Shown here in pieces: positions 8,081-16,107 of a stretch of DNA of 64,000 bases (the stretch's first letter is position 1; each line of letters starts with the position of its first letter). The stretch spans positions 62,001 to 126,000 of the forward strand of contig NZ_JAAZWB010000087.1 in assembly GCF_012524115.1 (NCBI RefSeq). The letters are read 5' to 3'. Origin of the DNA: Bacillus sp. RO1 (GTDB taxonomy: Bacteria; Bacillota; Bacilli; Bacillales; Bacillaceae_I). The notes below the pieces were generated by a model. The model made no database searches, was not told where the DNA came from, and was given only the letters and a program-made list of their open reading frames with translations. A program made the position numbers and the translations under genes.

Positions 8081-9292
8081 TTACACTTTAAGGACCTCCC
8101 GACCAGCCACTCGCAGACCTTTCCTAGAAAAAACGACCACAAATACTGAAGCGGCCACCAGAATTCCGGTCAAAATCATAAAACACAACATTATCTGCCC
8201 CATCGAAACAAGCCCCGTGAACAACCCCAACAACACAATTCGCAACAACAGCCCCACTGCTCTAAGCAAGCCATCGACCCTGCCAATAATCTCATTGGGA
8301 ATCCGCTCCATCATAAAGGCATTCCGAGCAACCCTTGCACCGCCGTTACCGAGGGCGATCAACAGCATCATGAACAGATAGCCGCCCACAGGTAGATACA
8401 CCATAACGGATATAGCTACTGTAAAAAGTACCACCGTCCCTGCAACCAGCTTCTCATCCTCAAATCTCCGCGCGGCAATCGGAACAAAAATCCCAGCCAA
8501 CACGGCACCCATCCCATACAGCATCCCTTGGATACCATAGATATCCCCTTCCACTCTCAACACATCTGCCAAGTAGACAGGAAACAAATAGTTGGTGAGC
8601 ATGACCCCAATGAACGGTAAGGACGAGGCCAGCAGAAACAGGAACAAAACCGGCTCTCTTTTCATAAAATTAATAGCTTCAGAGGTGCTTACTGAAACTA
8701 CTTTTTCTTTTCGCGTTCTAACATACGGTATTCTCACAAAAAAGTAGATTGCAATTGCGTACGTACATACATCCAAAAGCAAAATGTAATGAAGGTCCCA
8801 CTTTAATAGAAGAATACTCGCAATCGCTCCGGCCACCATGCTCGACAGCTGCCCCTGAACCTCCATCGTGCCATTCAATACCTTAAACTGATTTTTATGA
8901 AACAACTCCTGATTTAGTGCAAACATCGTTGGATAGAAAATCGTGTAATACAGGCTGCCAATCATATAAATGACGATGTAATGCCACAAATCGTAATCCA
9001 GCCCCACAAAGCCGACACCGGAAAACAAACTCAAAGCGATGAGACTGACCACCTTGCTGCTTACAATCATTCTCTTCCTAGAAATTTTATCAATTAAATA
9101 CCCCAAATATGGTGTAAGCATAAAGTTGATGACCGTCATACAAATTGCCACAAAGCCAAACACTTCATTTCCATTATCACTTGTCACCAACAGCCACGGA
9201 ATCGCAATCATGGTGATCCCACTCCCAATCGATGACGCCAAATTCGCTAACATTATATATCTAAACCTGGTGTCCTTATATAAACTTTTCAT
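8081..9292 (-). CDS. MFS transporter, DHA3/MefA-like drug exporter type
   Basis: A 403-residue protein with twelve predicted membrane helices. The loop 2-3 motif GYLIDKISRKRMIV (variant of the MFS motif A G-x-x-x-D-R-x-G-R-R) is present near residue 65. General shape and length fit the DHA3 group, which includes macrolide and other efflux pumps driven by proton exchange. ATG follows GGTGGAGAGGGAGAAC. It is alone in its transcription unit, so the substrate is open. A phased repeat array lies beyond each end of the gene. Confidence 0.85.
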   Translation of the reverse strand: MKSLYKDTRFRYIMLANLASSIGSGITMIAIPWLLVTSDNGNEVFGFVAICMTVINFMLTPYLGYLIDKISRKRMIVSSKVVSLIALSLFSGVGFVGLDYDLWHYIVIYMIGSLYYTIFYPTMFALNQELFHKNQFKVLNGTMEVQGQLSSMVAGAIASILLLKWDLHYILLLDVCTYAIAIYFFVRIPYVRTRKEKVVSVSTSEAINFMKREPVLFLFLLASSLPFIGVMLTNYLFPVYLADVLRVEGDIYGIQGMLYGMGAVLAGIFVPIAARRFEDEKLVAGTVVLFTVAISVMVYLPVGGYLFMMLLIALGNGGARVARNAFMMERIPNEIIGRVDGLLRAVGLLLRIVLLGLFTGLVSMGQIMLCFMILTGILVAASVFVVVFSRKGLRVAGREVLKV

Positions 9293-9584
9293 TGCCGTTC
9301 TCCCTCTCCACCTTTGTTACTTTTATCATAATCGAAGAGGAAATTAGCAACATTCAGCGAAGGAAGGAAGTTTGGATACGGCTTTGGTGATGGGATAGGT
9401 GCGACTTTAGATGTAGGGGCCTCAATTTTCTTGTCCCCCCGAAATACAAGAGAAGCGACAAAACCCAACAAAACTTCGCTCAAAAACAGCAGAGTCGTTC
9501 GCGATGTTGGATACAGAGCACGCCACTCCTAATGGGATCATTGAATATCCACCAGCAACTATTAAACTCCAAATTTCACCATCA

Positions 9585-9692
9585 CATTTTGTCGAATGGC
9601 ATTTATGTGACCTCAAATGGACAATATAATGAGAAAGTGGATAATAAAATTAAAAGTTGGCTAATAAATCAAAAATCTGGACAATAAAACAG
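9585..9692 (+). repeat. Phased 20-nt repeat array C (5 units)
   Basis: GG cores at 9598, 9619, 9639, 9659 and 9679. Units vary (GGACAATATA, GGATAATAAA, GGCTAATAAA, GGACAATAAA). Opens with TTTTGTCGAATGGCA as array B does. It ends 14 nt before the ribosome site of the GNAT gene, so it forms that gene's upstream region. The interval 9293-9585 holds nothing else I can support. Confidence 0.7.
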
Positions 9693-9719
9693 ATAGCAAA
9701 CGCTAAGGGAGATGTTCCA

Positions 9720-10283
9720 TTGACTATAAAAGATAAATTCGACTTTCTATCAGAGACAGATAGATTAGTAGTAAGGCCACTAAAGAAGGTAGACTATGAA
9801 AACTGGTTACACGAATATGAAAGCAGGCTACCTTCCCAACATCGGCTTGATGAAGGAAAAATGGATATGAGCATTTGTACACTAGAATGGTTTCACAAGC
9901 TTGTGGATAAACATCAAGAGTTGGCACTGGCAGACAAAGCTCATATATTTGGAGTGTTTAGAAAAAATGATGGGACTCACATCGGCATGATCGATTTTTC
10001 CACTCTTGCCAGAGATGATTTCCAATGGGGGAGGATTGGATATACCATTCATAATCAGTATTGGAGAGTAGGTTACGGAAAAGAAGCCGTGAAAGCAGCA
10101 CTTGACATCGCTTTTCAACAGTTGAACTTCCATCGCATTGAAGCTCACATTAACTTGGATAATACACCTTCTGTAAAATTAGCGGAAAGTGTCGGCATGA
10201 AATTTGAATGTATACGGAAAGGCTTTATTTTCGAAAACGATGAGTGGACCGACAACTTGGTATATTATAAGAACGCTGATTAA
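9720..10283 (+). CDS. GNAT family N-acetyltransferase (RimJ/RimL type)
   Basis: A 187-residue protein. The GNAT core is visible: RLVVRPLKKVDYENW at the N-terminus, the acetyl-CoA-binding segment WRVGYGKEAVKAALDIAF near residue 130, and NTPSVKLAESVGMKFECIRKG at the C-terminal end. It probably acetylates an amino group of a protein N-terminus or small molecule. The open frame starts at 9657 inside the phased repeat, but the good ribosome site AAGGGAGA at 9705-9712 selects the TTG at 9720. Convergent with the small lysine-rich gene, with a REP hairpin between them. Confidence 0.85.
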   Translation: MTIKDKFDFLSETDRLVVRPLKKVDYENWLHEYESRLPSQHRLDEGKMDMSICTLEWFHKLVDKHQELALADKAHIFGVFRKNDGTHIGMIDFSTLARDDFQWGRIGYTIHNQYWRVGYGKEAVKAALDIAFQQLNFHRIEAHINLDNTPSVKLAESVGMKFECIRKGFIFENDEWTDNLVYYKNAD

Positions 10284-10288
10284 AATCT

Positions 10289-10323
10289 TTAGGGACAGGC
10301 ACGGCAAATGGGTCGCCGTGCCT
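10289..10323 (+). repeat. REP-like element pair 3 forming a hairpin
   Basis: AGGGACAGGCACGGC faces GCCGTGCCT across a 9-nt loop, making a 9-bp GC-rich stem between two convergent genes. It may act as a terminator for both. Confidence 0.65.
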
Positions 10324-10337
10324 ACAAACCCCTACCC

Positions 10338-10520
10338 TTAGTTCATTCCATTCCATTCCCCTTGATTCTTAGAGGCTTTTTCTTTTTTGGCTTTCTCTTT
10401 ATGCTCTTTGTTAGCAGCAGCACTGCCTAATTCCTTAGAGAATTCAGCGTCTGTTTGGCTAGCGTCGAAGCCTTTTTTATTTTTTTGTTCTGCGTCTGTT
10501 TTGCCGTTTCTTTTCACCAT
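10338..10520 (-). CDS. Small lysine-rich hydrophilic protein (spore-protein-like composition)
   Basis: 60 residues, very rich in K, E, A, N and Q, with no hydrophobic core (GFDASQTDAEFSKELGSA in the middle). Size and composition resemble small acid-soluble spore proteins, and TDAEF recalls gamma-type SASP repeats, but I cannot place it in a named family. ATG 10520 follows AGGAGGGATATTTACC, a strong ribosome site, so the gene is probably real. Confidence 0.6.
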   Translation of the reverse strand: MVKRNGKTDAEQKNKKGFDASQTDAEFSKELGSAAANKEHKEKAKKEKASKNQGEWNGMN

Positions 10521-10552
10521 GGTAAATATCCCTCCTGTTTCATTATGATGTC

Positions 10553-10602
10553 GTAGGAACAGGCACCGTAACCCAAATTGGTCATCTTGCCCGTCCCCTC
10601 AG
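10553..10602. repeat. REP-like element pair 4 (inverted)
   Basis: AGGAACAGGCACCGTAACCC and, inverted, TTGCCCGTCCCCTCAG. Lies upstream of the small lysine-rich gene. Degenerate relative to the other copies. Confidence 0.55.
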
Positions 10603-10706
10603 CCCGTATACTTTCCCCTTCTTTTATCTAAACTATCCTTATCTTTGTTATTAACAGGAGGGTTTATTTTGTCCCAGGATGGCTTTAACTATTTATTTCC
10701 ATATCA

Positions 10707-10737
10707 AAAAAATGCCCTCAGTAACGAAGGCATTTTT
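10707..10737 (-). terminator. Terminator of the PhnB-like VOC gene
   Basis: AAATGCC and GGCATTT arms with T/A tracts on both sides, about 10 nt after the stop codon; could work in both directions. Confidence 0.8.
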
Positions 10738-10746
10738 ATTAAATCT

Positions 10747-11169
10747 TTATTCTCCATAATTTAATTGCCAGTGTACACCAAACTTATCTGTTACTTGCCC
10801 GTAAAGCTTGCTCCAGAAGGTTTCTTGCAGTTCCATATCAACCTTCCCGCCTTCTTTTAGTTGCTCAAACCAAGATGTTAAGTCTTCTGTGCTATGGCTA
10901 ACCAGTGCCAGTGTAACATTGTTGCCTTGAATATATTCTTGCCCCGGGAAGGTGTCGGAGAACATCACATTGCTTCCATCTATAGAGAGGCGGGTATGCA
11001 TGATGCGTTCTTTCGCCTCCTCTGGAAGTGGATAATCCGGATGTTGTGGGCTTTCCCCAAAGGTCATAATCTGCGGAGCTTCTGTTTGAAACACCTTTGC
11101 ATAAAATTCAACCGCTTCTCTACAATTCCCATCAAATACAAGATAAACATCTACAGACACAAGCTTCAC
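10747..11169 (-). CDS. PhnB/YjdN-like VOC-family protein
   Basis: A 140-residue VOC protein of the PhnB (3-demethylubiquinone-methyltransferase-like) subgroup: VDVYLVFDGNCREAVEFYAKVFQTE, then ITF-type MTFGESP, RIMHTRLSIDGSNVMFSD, and the ending FGVHWQLNYGE. These are small dimeric proteins of unknown substrate, often induced under stress. The extra loop PQHPDYPLPEEAKE near residue 45 is characteristic of the subgroup. Single-gene unit with terminator. Confidence 0.82.
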   Translation of the reverse strand: MKLVSVDVYLVFDGNCREAVEFYAKVFQTEAPQIMTFGESPQHPDYPLPEEAKERIMHTRLSIDGSNVMFSDTFPGQEYIQGNNVTLALVSHSTEDLTSWFEQLKEGGKVDMELQETFWSKLYGQVTDKFGVHWQLNYGE

Positions 11170-11421
11170 CCCTAGTATTTAATACGTACAACTCTATTTT
11201 ATCCGAATGTTCTAGCAATAGACACTACCAAAAGGCACTTCTTCAACTAAAAAATCAATCTTCTCTTCCAAACACCAAGAAATTTATGAAAACCTACAGG
11301 GCTTTACGTTTGTTGACCAATGCGACCATATCACTCCTTACTTTTTCATACATATTAACCGTCCACCCCACATACCATTTTTAACGGCGTCATGATTTAA
11401 GATCCCATCTGGAGGTGCAGA

Positions 11422-11694
11422 ATGGAACATCATGATAAGAACAACGGGACCTTTGGATATTGGATAGGTTTTTGGGTGTTAGTAGGATGCTGGGTGATTT
11501 CCTTTATGGTGAGTGGATTGATAGAGGTTGAACAACTAGCTATGCTCAAAATACGCCTAACCCTCAACATAGTCGCCGTCATTTACTTTCTCTCTATTTA
11601 CCTTTTTCAAATCTTCCAGCAATATATGCTCGAGCGGAGACGGCGTAATCAGATCATTGTCATATTTAACGGCAAGGAAAGTATACTTAGTTGA
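11422..11694 (+). CDS. Small two-helix membrane protein, unknown
   Basis: 90 residues with two membrane helices (about 12-32 and 45-65), then a basic cytoplasmic tail ERRRRNQIIVIFNGK. Strong ribosome site GGAGGTGCAG before ATG and a terminator just after support a real gene. I do not recognise the family. Confidence 0.6.
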   Translation: MEHHDKNNGTFGYWIGFWVLVGCWVISFMVSGLIEVEQLAMLKIRLTLNIVAVIYFLSIYLFQIFQQYMLERRRRNQIIVIFNGKESILS

Positions 11695-11708
11695 TAATTT
11701 TTTGAATG

Positions 11709-11746
11709 AACAGAAAGGTATCGGTAGTTGTGCCTTTCTGTTTTTT
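11709..11746 (+). terminator. Terminator of the small membrane protein gene
   Basis: ACAGAAAGG pairs with CCTTTCTGT, followed by TTTTTT. Confidence 0.85.
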
Positions 11747-11861
11747 ATTTACCCTTAGTTTGCTTTGGAAGGCATCATTAGCCTATAGAACCCTTCTATT
11801 TGACCATTCTCCAATTTAATAAAAGCTTCAGTTATATATAAACACTGACAGCTCGGAAAAC

Positions 11862-11914
11862 TTGAACGGACAGGCACCACAACCCACCACAAATAACTGA
11901 GGAACCTGCCCCTT
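11862..11914. repeat. REP-like element pair 5
   Basis: GAACGGACAGGCACCACAAC (plus) and, inverted, GAGGAACCTGCCCCTTAC. Ends at the stop of the Lrp-type gene. The stretch 11747-11861 holds nothing else I can support. Confidence 0.55.
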
Positions 11915-12350
11915 ACACCATCGGCTTAAACTCCACCACCGAAGACAACTTAATCAAAGTAGACGGCTCTCCAAAAGGCAAAGTCGCATCAATAAATTCC
12001 TCAAGCTCTTTAACCGACTCCCCTACCACCTTCACCAAATAACTATATTGACCTGCCAGTCGATGGCATTCCACTACAACAGGATGCTCTCTGCAAAAGT
12101 CCCTAAATTTCTTCCCTTGTTTGGTATCAAATAGAATAAAAGCCGTCACATTTTTATCAAGTTTCTCGGGATCAACAATGGCCCGGTAGCCTTTTATCAC
12201 TTCTTTATCTTCTAGCTTTTTCACCCGCTCATTTGTTGCTGGGGTCGAAAGCCCAACCCTTTTCCCTAGTTCTGTCATCGACATTCTTGCGTTTTCCTGA
12301 AGATGACGAAGGATACTCTGATCTATCTCATCCAAGCTACTTCCCTCCAC
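11913..12350 (-). CDS. Lrp/AsnC family transcriptional regulator
   Basis: A 145-residue protein. N-terminal HTH: DEIDQSILRHLQENARMSMTELGKRVGLSTPATNERVKKLE, where DxxDxxIL..L..N.R is the family signature. The C-terminal RAM ligand domain includes CHRLAGQYSYLVKV, the Lrp effector-binding loop with the conserved G-x-Y-x-Y/L. These sense amino acids and control metabolism or transport. It is divergent from the GNAT gene and may regulate it. Length fits the LrpC subgroup of Bacillus. Confidence 0.9.
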   Translation of the reverse strand: MEGSSLDEIDQSILRHLQENARMSMTELGKRVGLSTPATNERVKKLEDKEVIKGYRAIVDPEKLDKNVTAFILFDTKQGKKFRDFCREHPVVVECHRLAGQYSYLVKVVGESVKELEEFIDATLPFGEPSTLIKLSSVVEFKPMV

Positions 12351-12490
12351 ACCAATAAAATTTAAAGTAATTAACTATTATTATAATAAAATATCATGTA
12401 ATGAACGCAAATTACCTTCTAAAAATAATGTGAATAAATCCGTAAACCCTATAAAATATAACTAACTTAAAGTAAGGGGGATAACGGCAA

Positions 12491-12940
12491 ATGGAGATTT
12501 ATCAAGCTACCATGAAAGATCTAGAAGGGGCTGCAAATTTATTTTATATGTATCGTACTTTCTATCAACAAACACCAGATTTAGAAGGAGCTAGGGCATT
12601 TATAAAAAACCGCTTAGAAAATGAGGATTCAGTAATATTCGTTGCAAAATTGAACCATGAATATGTTGGATTTACCCAACTCTATCCCACCTTTTCATCC
12701 ATATCAATGAAGCGAGCGTGGATCTTAAATGACATGTTTGTAGATTCAAAGGCCAGAAACCACGGGGTTGGAGGAATGCTTTTACAAAAAGCAAAGGAAT
12801 TTGCTATTCAAACAGGCGCAAAAAGTATCACGTTAGAAACAACACCAGATAATGAAGGAGCTCAGCGATTATATGTAAAAAATGGATATAAAAAGGATGA
12901 TCAATTTTACCATTATTACCTAAAGCTTAGGGAGGGCTAA
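12491..12940 (+). CDS. GNAT family N-acetyltransferase
   Basis: A 149-residue protein with motif A DMFVDSKARNHGVGGMLLQKA (residues about 79-99) and motif B SITLETTPDNEGAQRLYVKNGY near residue 120, the acetyl-CoA site of GNAT enzymes. Substrate unknown. Ribosome site AAGGGGG at 12474-12480. It is divergent from the Lrp-type gene; a spacing of 140 bp leaves room for a shared control region. Confidence 0.85.
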   Translation: MEIYQATMKDLEGAANLFYMYRTFYQQTPDLEGARAFIKNRLENEDSVIFVAKLNHEYVGFTQLYPTFSSISMKRAWILNDMFVDSKARNHGVGGMLLQKAKEFAIQTGAKSITLETTPDNEGAQRLYVKNGYKKDDQFYHYYLKLREG

Positions 12941-13069
12941 ACCCAGTTGTACCAGCCATTTGCTCCATCTATCAACTTCTACCGTTCTTTATAATTAACT
13001 CCATCGCTTTTCATATCCCCCGACCAATTAACATATATTGGTTTATGTTAATGATTAGGAGGGGATCGG

Positions 13070-14020
13070 ATGGATGATTTCTTTTTGATATTATCTCTTA
13101 TTTCCATCTTAGCATTTCTTATTGGCATGATTAAGCCCAGTATAGTATTATCATGGTCTCCTGAAGGCAAAAGGAAAAGAAAGTATGTGGCGATGTATTT
13201 TGGAGTTGCAACCGTAGCTTTTTTTATTTTATTTGGAATAACCACACCTTCCACAAGCGAGCATGAAACTAAGAGCGAACAAAGAGATAATGTAGAAGAA
13301 TCTGAGGAAACCGCTAATGAGCCAGTAAAAGAAGAAGCTGACCAAGATGCCGAAGAGCAAGCTAAAAAAGACGCCGAAGAGCAAGCTAGAAAAGAAGCTG
13401 AAGAACAAGCTAGAAAAGACGCCGAAGAGCAAGCTAGAAAAGAAGCTGAAGAGCAAGCCAGAAAAGAAGCTGAAGAGCAAGCCAGAAAAGAAGCTGAAGA
13501 GCAAGCCAGAAAAGAGGCGGAAGAGCAAGCCAGAAAAGAGGCTGAAGAGCAAGCTAGAAAAGAAGCCGAAGAAGCGGCAAAGAATGCGGAAACCATGTCA
13601 CAAACCCAAGCAGTTCAAATGGCGGAAGACTACCTTAATTACACTGCATTTTCAAGAAGCGGCTTGATTGCACAGTTAGAATTTGAAGGGTTCAGCAATG
13701 AGGATGCTACCTATGCTGCAGATAAACTCAATGTAGATTGGCAAGCCCAAGCAGTGAAAACGGCGGAAGATTACCTTGATTACACTGCATTTTCAAGAAG
13801 TGGCTTGATTGAACAATTAGAATTTGAAGGTTTCAGCAATGAGGATGCTACATTTGCTGTAGATCAACTCAATGAAGATTGGCGAGCCCAAGCAGTCCAA
13901 ATGGCTCAAGACTACCTTGATTACACTGCCTTCTCAAGAAGTGGCTTAATCCAACAGCTAGAATTTGAAGGTTTCAGCAACGAGGATGCCACTTATGCTG
14001 TGGATGAAGTAGGGTTATAG
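13070..14020 (+). CDS. Membrane-anchored protein with repeat stalk and three Ltp-like domains
   Basis: A 316-residue protein. Residues 1-60 contain two membrane helices (DFFLILSLISILAFLIGM and MYFGVATVAFFILFGI). Residues about 64-170 form a charged stalk with about ten copies of the octapeptide EEQARKEA, predicted helical. Residues about 175-315 hold three copies of a 45-residue domain (AEDYLNYTAFSRSGLIAQL then EFEGFSNEDATYA), the 'host cell surface-exposed lipoprotein' (Ltp) fold. The best known member, Ltp of a streptococcal phage, blocks phage DNA injection. A similar role here is inference. Ribosome site AGGAGGGGATCGG precedes ATG. No phage genes are near. Confidence 0.85.
   Translation: MDDFFLILSLISILAFLIGMIKPSIVLSWSPEGKRKRKYVAMYFGVATVAFFILFGITTPSTSEHETKSEQRDNVEESEETANEPVKEEADQDAEEQAKKDAEEQARKEAEEQARKDAEEQARKEAEEQARKEAEEQARKEAEEQARKEAEEQARKEAEEQARKEAEEAAKNAETMSQTQAVQMAEDYLNYTAFSRSGLIAQLEFEGFSNEDATYAADKLNVDWQAQAVKTAEDYLDYTAFSRSGLIEQLEFEGFSNEDATFAVDQLNEDWRAQAVQMAQDYLDYTAFSRSGLIQQLEFEGFSNEDATYAVDEVGL
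13371..13570 (+). repeat. 24-bp in-frame tandem repeat coding for EEQARKEA
   Basis: About eight copies of GAAGAGCAAGCTAGAAAAGA plus AGCC/AGCT/GGCG. Copies differ mainly at third codon positions, so the protein repeat is under selection. Long frames on the other strand here are by-products of the repeat. Confidence 0.9.
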
Positions 14021-14046
14021 TTCCACTATCCACTATTCACTAACAC

Positions 14047-14075
14047 CAAAAGACATGTCGCATTGACATGTCTCT
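14047..14075 (+). terminator. Terminator of the Ltp-domain gene
   Basis: AGACATGTC and GACATGTCT arms, GCATT loop, then CTTTGTGTTT. Confidence 0.75.
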
Positions 14076-14106
14076 TTGTGTTTCGTTAAAGTTGCTAAAT
14101 ATTCTT

Positions 14107-14124
14107 CGTGCCTGTCCCCTCAAC
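14107..14124 (-). repeat. REP-like element copy 6
   Basis: Inverted copy, CGTGCCTGTCCCCTCAAC, adjoining the 3' end of the 14120-14527 gene. A weaker copy (GACAGGTACCATTTCCCA) is near 14651. Confidence 0.65.
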
Positions 14125-14527
14125 CTTCATTCAAAAATTCTTCGATATATTCCTTCAATTCCTCTTTTATTTCTTCCACTGATTCATCAAGAAGTTCGCC
14201 GATAATCTTGCTTCCCGGCAGGTTTGCTGAAATCGGTATACCTAAAAATATGCGTTCACATTCCCAGATTTTTATTCTATGTAAGTCCATTAGTTCACCA
14301 TTTTTGTTAGCTCTATCTGATACACCCAGTACTAAAGAAGAACTATAACCTGGCTCGAAAGGGTCCTCTCCCTCTTTATCGAAATCAACATTTAATATAA
14401 GTTTCTTCTTTGAAAAAATAGACTTATAATCTTTTGACAATTCTACATTATGTTCTTTTAAAACAGATTCAGTGTTGTTAATTTTTGTCTTTAATTCTTC
14501 TGTGAAATCTTTTTGATGAAATTTCAT
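14120..14527 (-). CDS. Hypothetical protein, 135 residues
   Basis: A soluble protein with an N-terminal charged helix (KDFTEELKTKINNTESVLKE), a beta-rich middle (KLILNVDFD, LVLGVSD) and an acidic helical end (ESVEEIKEELKEYIEEFLN). I do not recognise the family; size and acidity recall immunity or small cytoplasmic proteins. ATG follows AAAGAGGTGATTTTTAT. The REP copy overlaps the last codons. Confidence 0.55.
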   Translation of the reverse strand: MKFHQKDFTEELKTKINNTESVLKEHNVELSKDYKSIFSKKKLILNVDFDKEGEDPFEPGYSSSLVLGVSDRANKNGELMDLHRIKIWECERIFLGIPISANLPGSKIIGELLDESVEEIKEELKEYIEEFLNEG

Positions 14528-14747
14528 ATAAAAATCACCTCTTTTTATATAAAGATAATTTAGAAATTCTCCAAAGGGGTAACAAATCCTTTAAGAGCTA
14601 AACTCCTCCGTAAGTTTAAATGAGATGGACTCCTTGCGCCATAATAACGAAGACAGGTACCATTTCCCACCTAAAGCAGTAACATTTCCCCAGGACACAC
14701 AACATCATGGTTTTCCCAACACATGCTAAAAGCCTCATTTATTACGA

Positions 14748-14775
14748 TTTACACAATTTTTACACAATTTTCAAA
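14748..14775 (+). promoter_or_regulatory. Pho-box-like direct repeats upstream of the nuclease gene
   Basis: TTTACA at 14748, TTTACA at 14759 and TTCAAA at 14770, an exact 11-bp period with 5-bp spacers. PhoP of Bacillus binds tandem TTAACA-like hexamers with this spacing. A TATTTA candidate -10 follows near 14790. The rest of 14528-14747 shows nothing beyond the weak REP copy. Confidence 0.45.
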
Positions 14776-14829
14776 CATCCTGATGTACGCTATTTATGTA
14801 ACGAAGCAACCACTAGGAGGAGAAACAGT

Positions 14830-15993
14830 TTGAATCAAATTAACAAAAGAGTTAGAGGCTTATTTATTTTCTTATTTGTTTTTACCCTTGCATGCTCACA
14901 CGCCGTACCTGATAAGATGAGCGCTGCAGGTTCCGGTACTTGGAACTCTCCGTTTACTGTCAGTCAAGCAAACTCCAATCAAAACGGTTCTACTCAGACC
15001 GTCGAAGGCTATGTAGTGGGACAACCAACCGCAACCAATACAGTGGTTACGAGCAATTTCCCTAACGACTACGCATTAGCGTTAGCTGACAGCGCGTCTG
15101 AAACAAACACATCCAATATGATTTATGTTCAGATTCCTTCTTCCTTCCGTTCAGGCTATGGATTACAGAGCAACCCTGATCTAATGGGAAAAAAATTGAA
15201 GGTCACTGGTTCTTTATCAGCATACTTCTCTCATTCCGGTGTCAGAAATGCTTCTGCATTTGAGGTAGTGGATGGCGGGACCACAGACCCTACTGACCCA
15301 CCACCAAGCTATGATTCCTATTACAGTTCTGCAGAAGGGAAAACAGGATCCGCATTAAAAACAGCGCTACATAACATCATCGACGATCACCAGACTCTAT
15401 CCTATGATGCAGTGTGGGATGCGTTGCGTAATACAGATGAAGACCCAGCAAACCCAAACAATGTTCTTTTATTGTATACCGGCCGTTCTCAATCCAAGTT
15501 CTTAAACGGCGGCGGAGTAGACGACTGGAACCGCGAGCACGTGTGGGCAAAATCCCACGGTAACTTCGGTACAACTCAAGGTCCTGGAACAGACCTTCAT
15601 CATCTGCGCCCAACGGATGTGACGGTAAATTCCTCCAGAGGAAACCTTGACTTTGATAACGGTGGAAGCCAGCATTCTGAAGCACCAGGAAACTACTATG
15701 ACAGTGATTCTTGGGAGCCGCGTGATGAAGTAAAAGGCGACGTAGCACGGATGATTTTCTATATGGCGGTTCGCTATGAAGGAGACAGCGGGGAACTAGA
15801 TTTAGAGCTTAATAACTTAGTTAACAACGGCAGTGCCCCTTACCACGGCAAACTGTCCGTCCTATTACAATGGCACGCACAAGACCCAGTGGATGCAAGA
15901 GAAATCCGCCGCAACAATATCATTTTCGAAAACTACCAAGGAAATCGCAATCCATTCATCGACCACCCCGAATTTGCGGAGATGATTTGGTAG
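14830..15993 (+). CDS. Secreted endonuclease I-type nuclease with N-terminal OB-fold domain
   Basis: About 387 residues. A signal peptide (GLFIFLFVFTLACSHA) leads to an OB-fold-like domain (about residues 35-145; WNSPFTVSQAN, VEGYVVGQP, LKVTGSL, as in YhcR-type nucleases). After a short linker comes the endonuclease I / extracellular ribonuclease domain: NREHVWAKSHGNF and TDLHHLRPTDVTVNSSRGNLDF carry the His-Asn-metal catalytic set of Bsn/YurI enzymes. It degrades extracellular RNA or DNA. The GGAGGAGAAACAG ribosome site selects TTG 14830; the frame opens earlier at 14707. The Pho-box-like repeats suggest phosphate scavenging. Confidence 0.88.
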   Translation: MNQINKRVRGLFIFLFVFTLACSHAVPDKMSAAGSGTWNSPFTVSQANSNQNGSTQTVEGYVVGQPTATNTVVTSNFPNDYALALADSASETNTSNMIYVQIPSSFRSGYGLQSNPDLMGKKLKVTGSLSAYFSHSGVRNASAFEVVDGGTTDPTDPPPSYDSYYSSAEGKTGSALKTALHNIIDDHQTLSYDAVWDALRNTDEDPANPNNVLLLYTGRSQSKFLNGGGVDDWNREHVWAKSHGNFGTTQGPGTDLHHLRPTDVTVNSSRGNLDFDNGGSQHSEAPGNYYDSDSWEPRDEVKGDVARMIFYMAVRYEGDSGELDLELNNLVNNGSAPYHGKLSVLLQWHAQDPVDAREIRRNNIIFENYQGNRNPFIDHPEFAEMIW

Positions 15994-16003
15994 AACATTA
16001 TAT

Positions 16004-16036
16004 AAGGAAAGAACTCCGTATGGGTTCTTTCCTTTT
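16004..16036 (+). terminator. Terminator of the nuclease gene
   Basis: AAGGAAAGAA pairs with TTCTTTCC, followed by TTTTTTC. Confidence 0.85.
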
Positions 16037-16107
16037 TTCTTGGTTTTTTCAATGTAGAACACATGTCAATGGAAATGCTTGTTGGGAATAATTCTTTTTT
16101 TATACAA

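Noticed and set aside
13048-13596. Ser/Ala/Cys-repeat proteins antisense to the Ltp-domain gene
   Set aside because: Mirror products of the 24-bp coding repeat.
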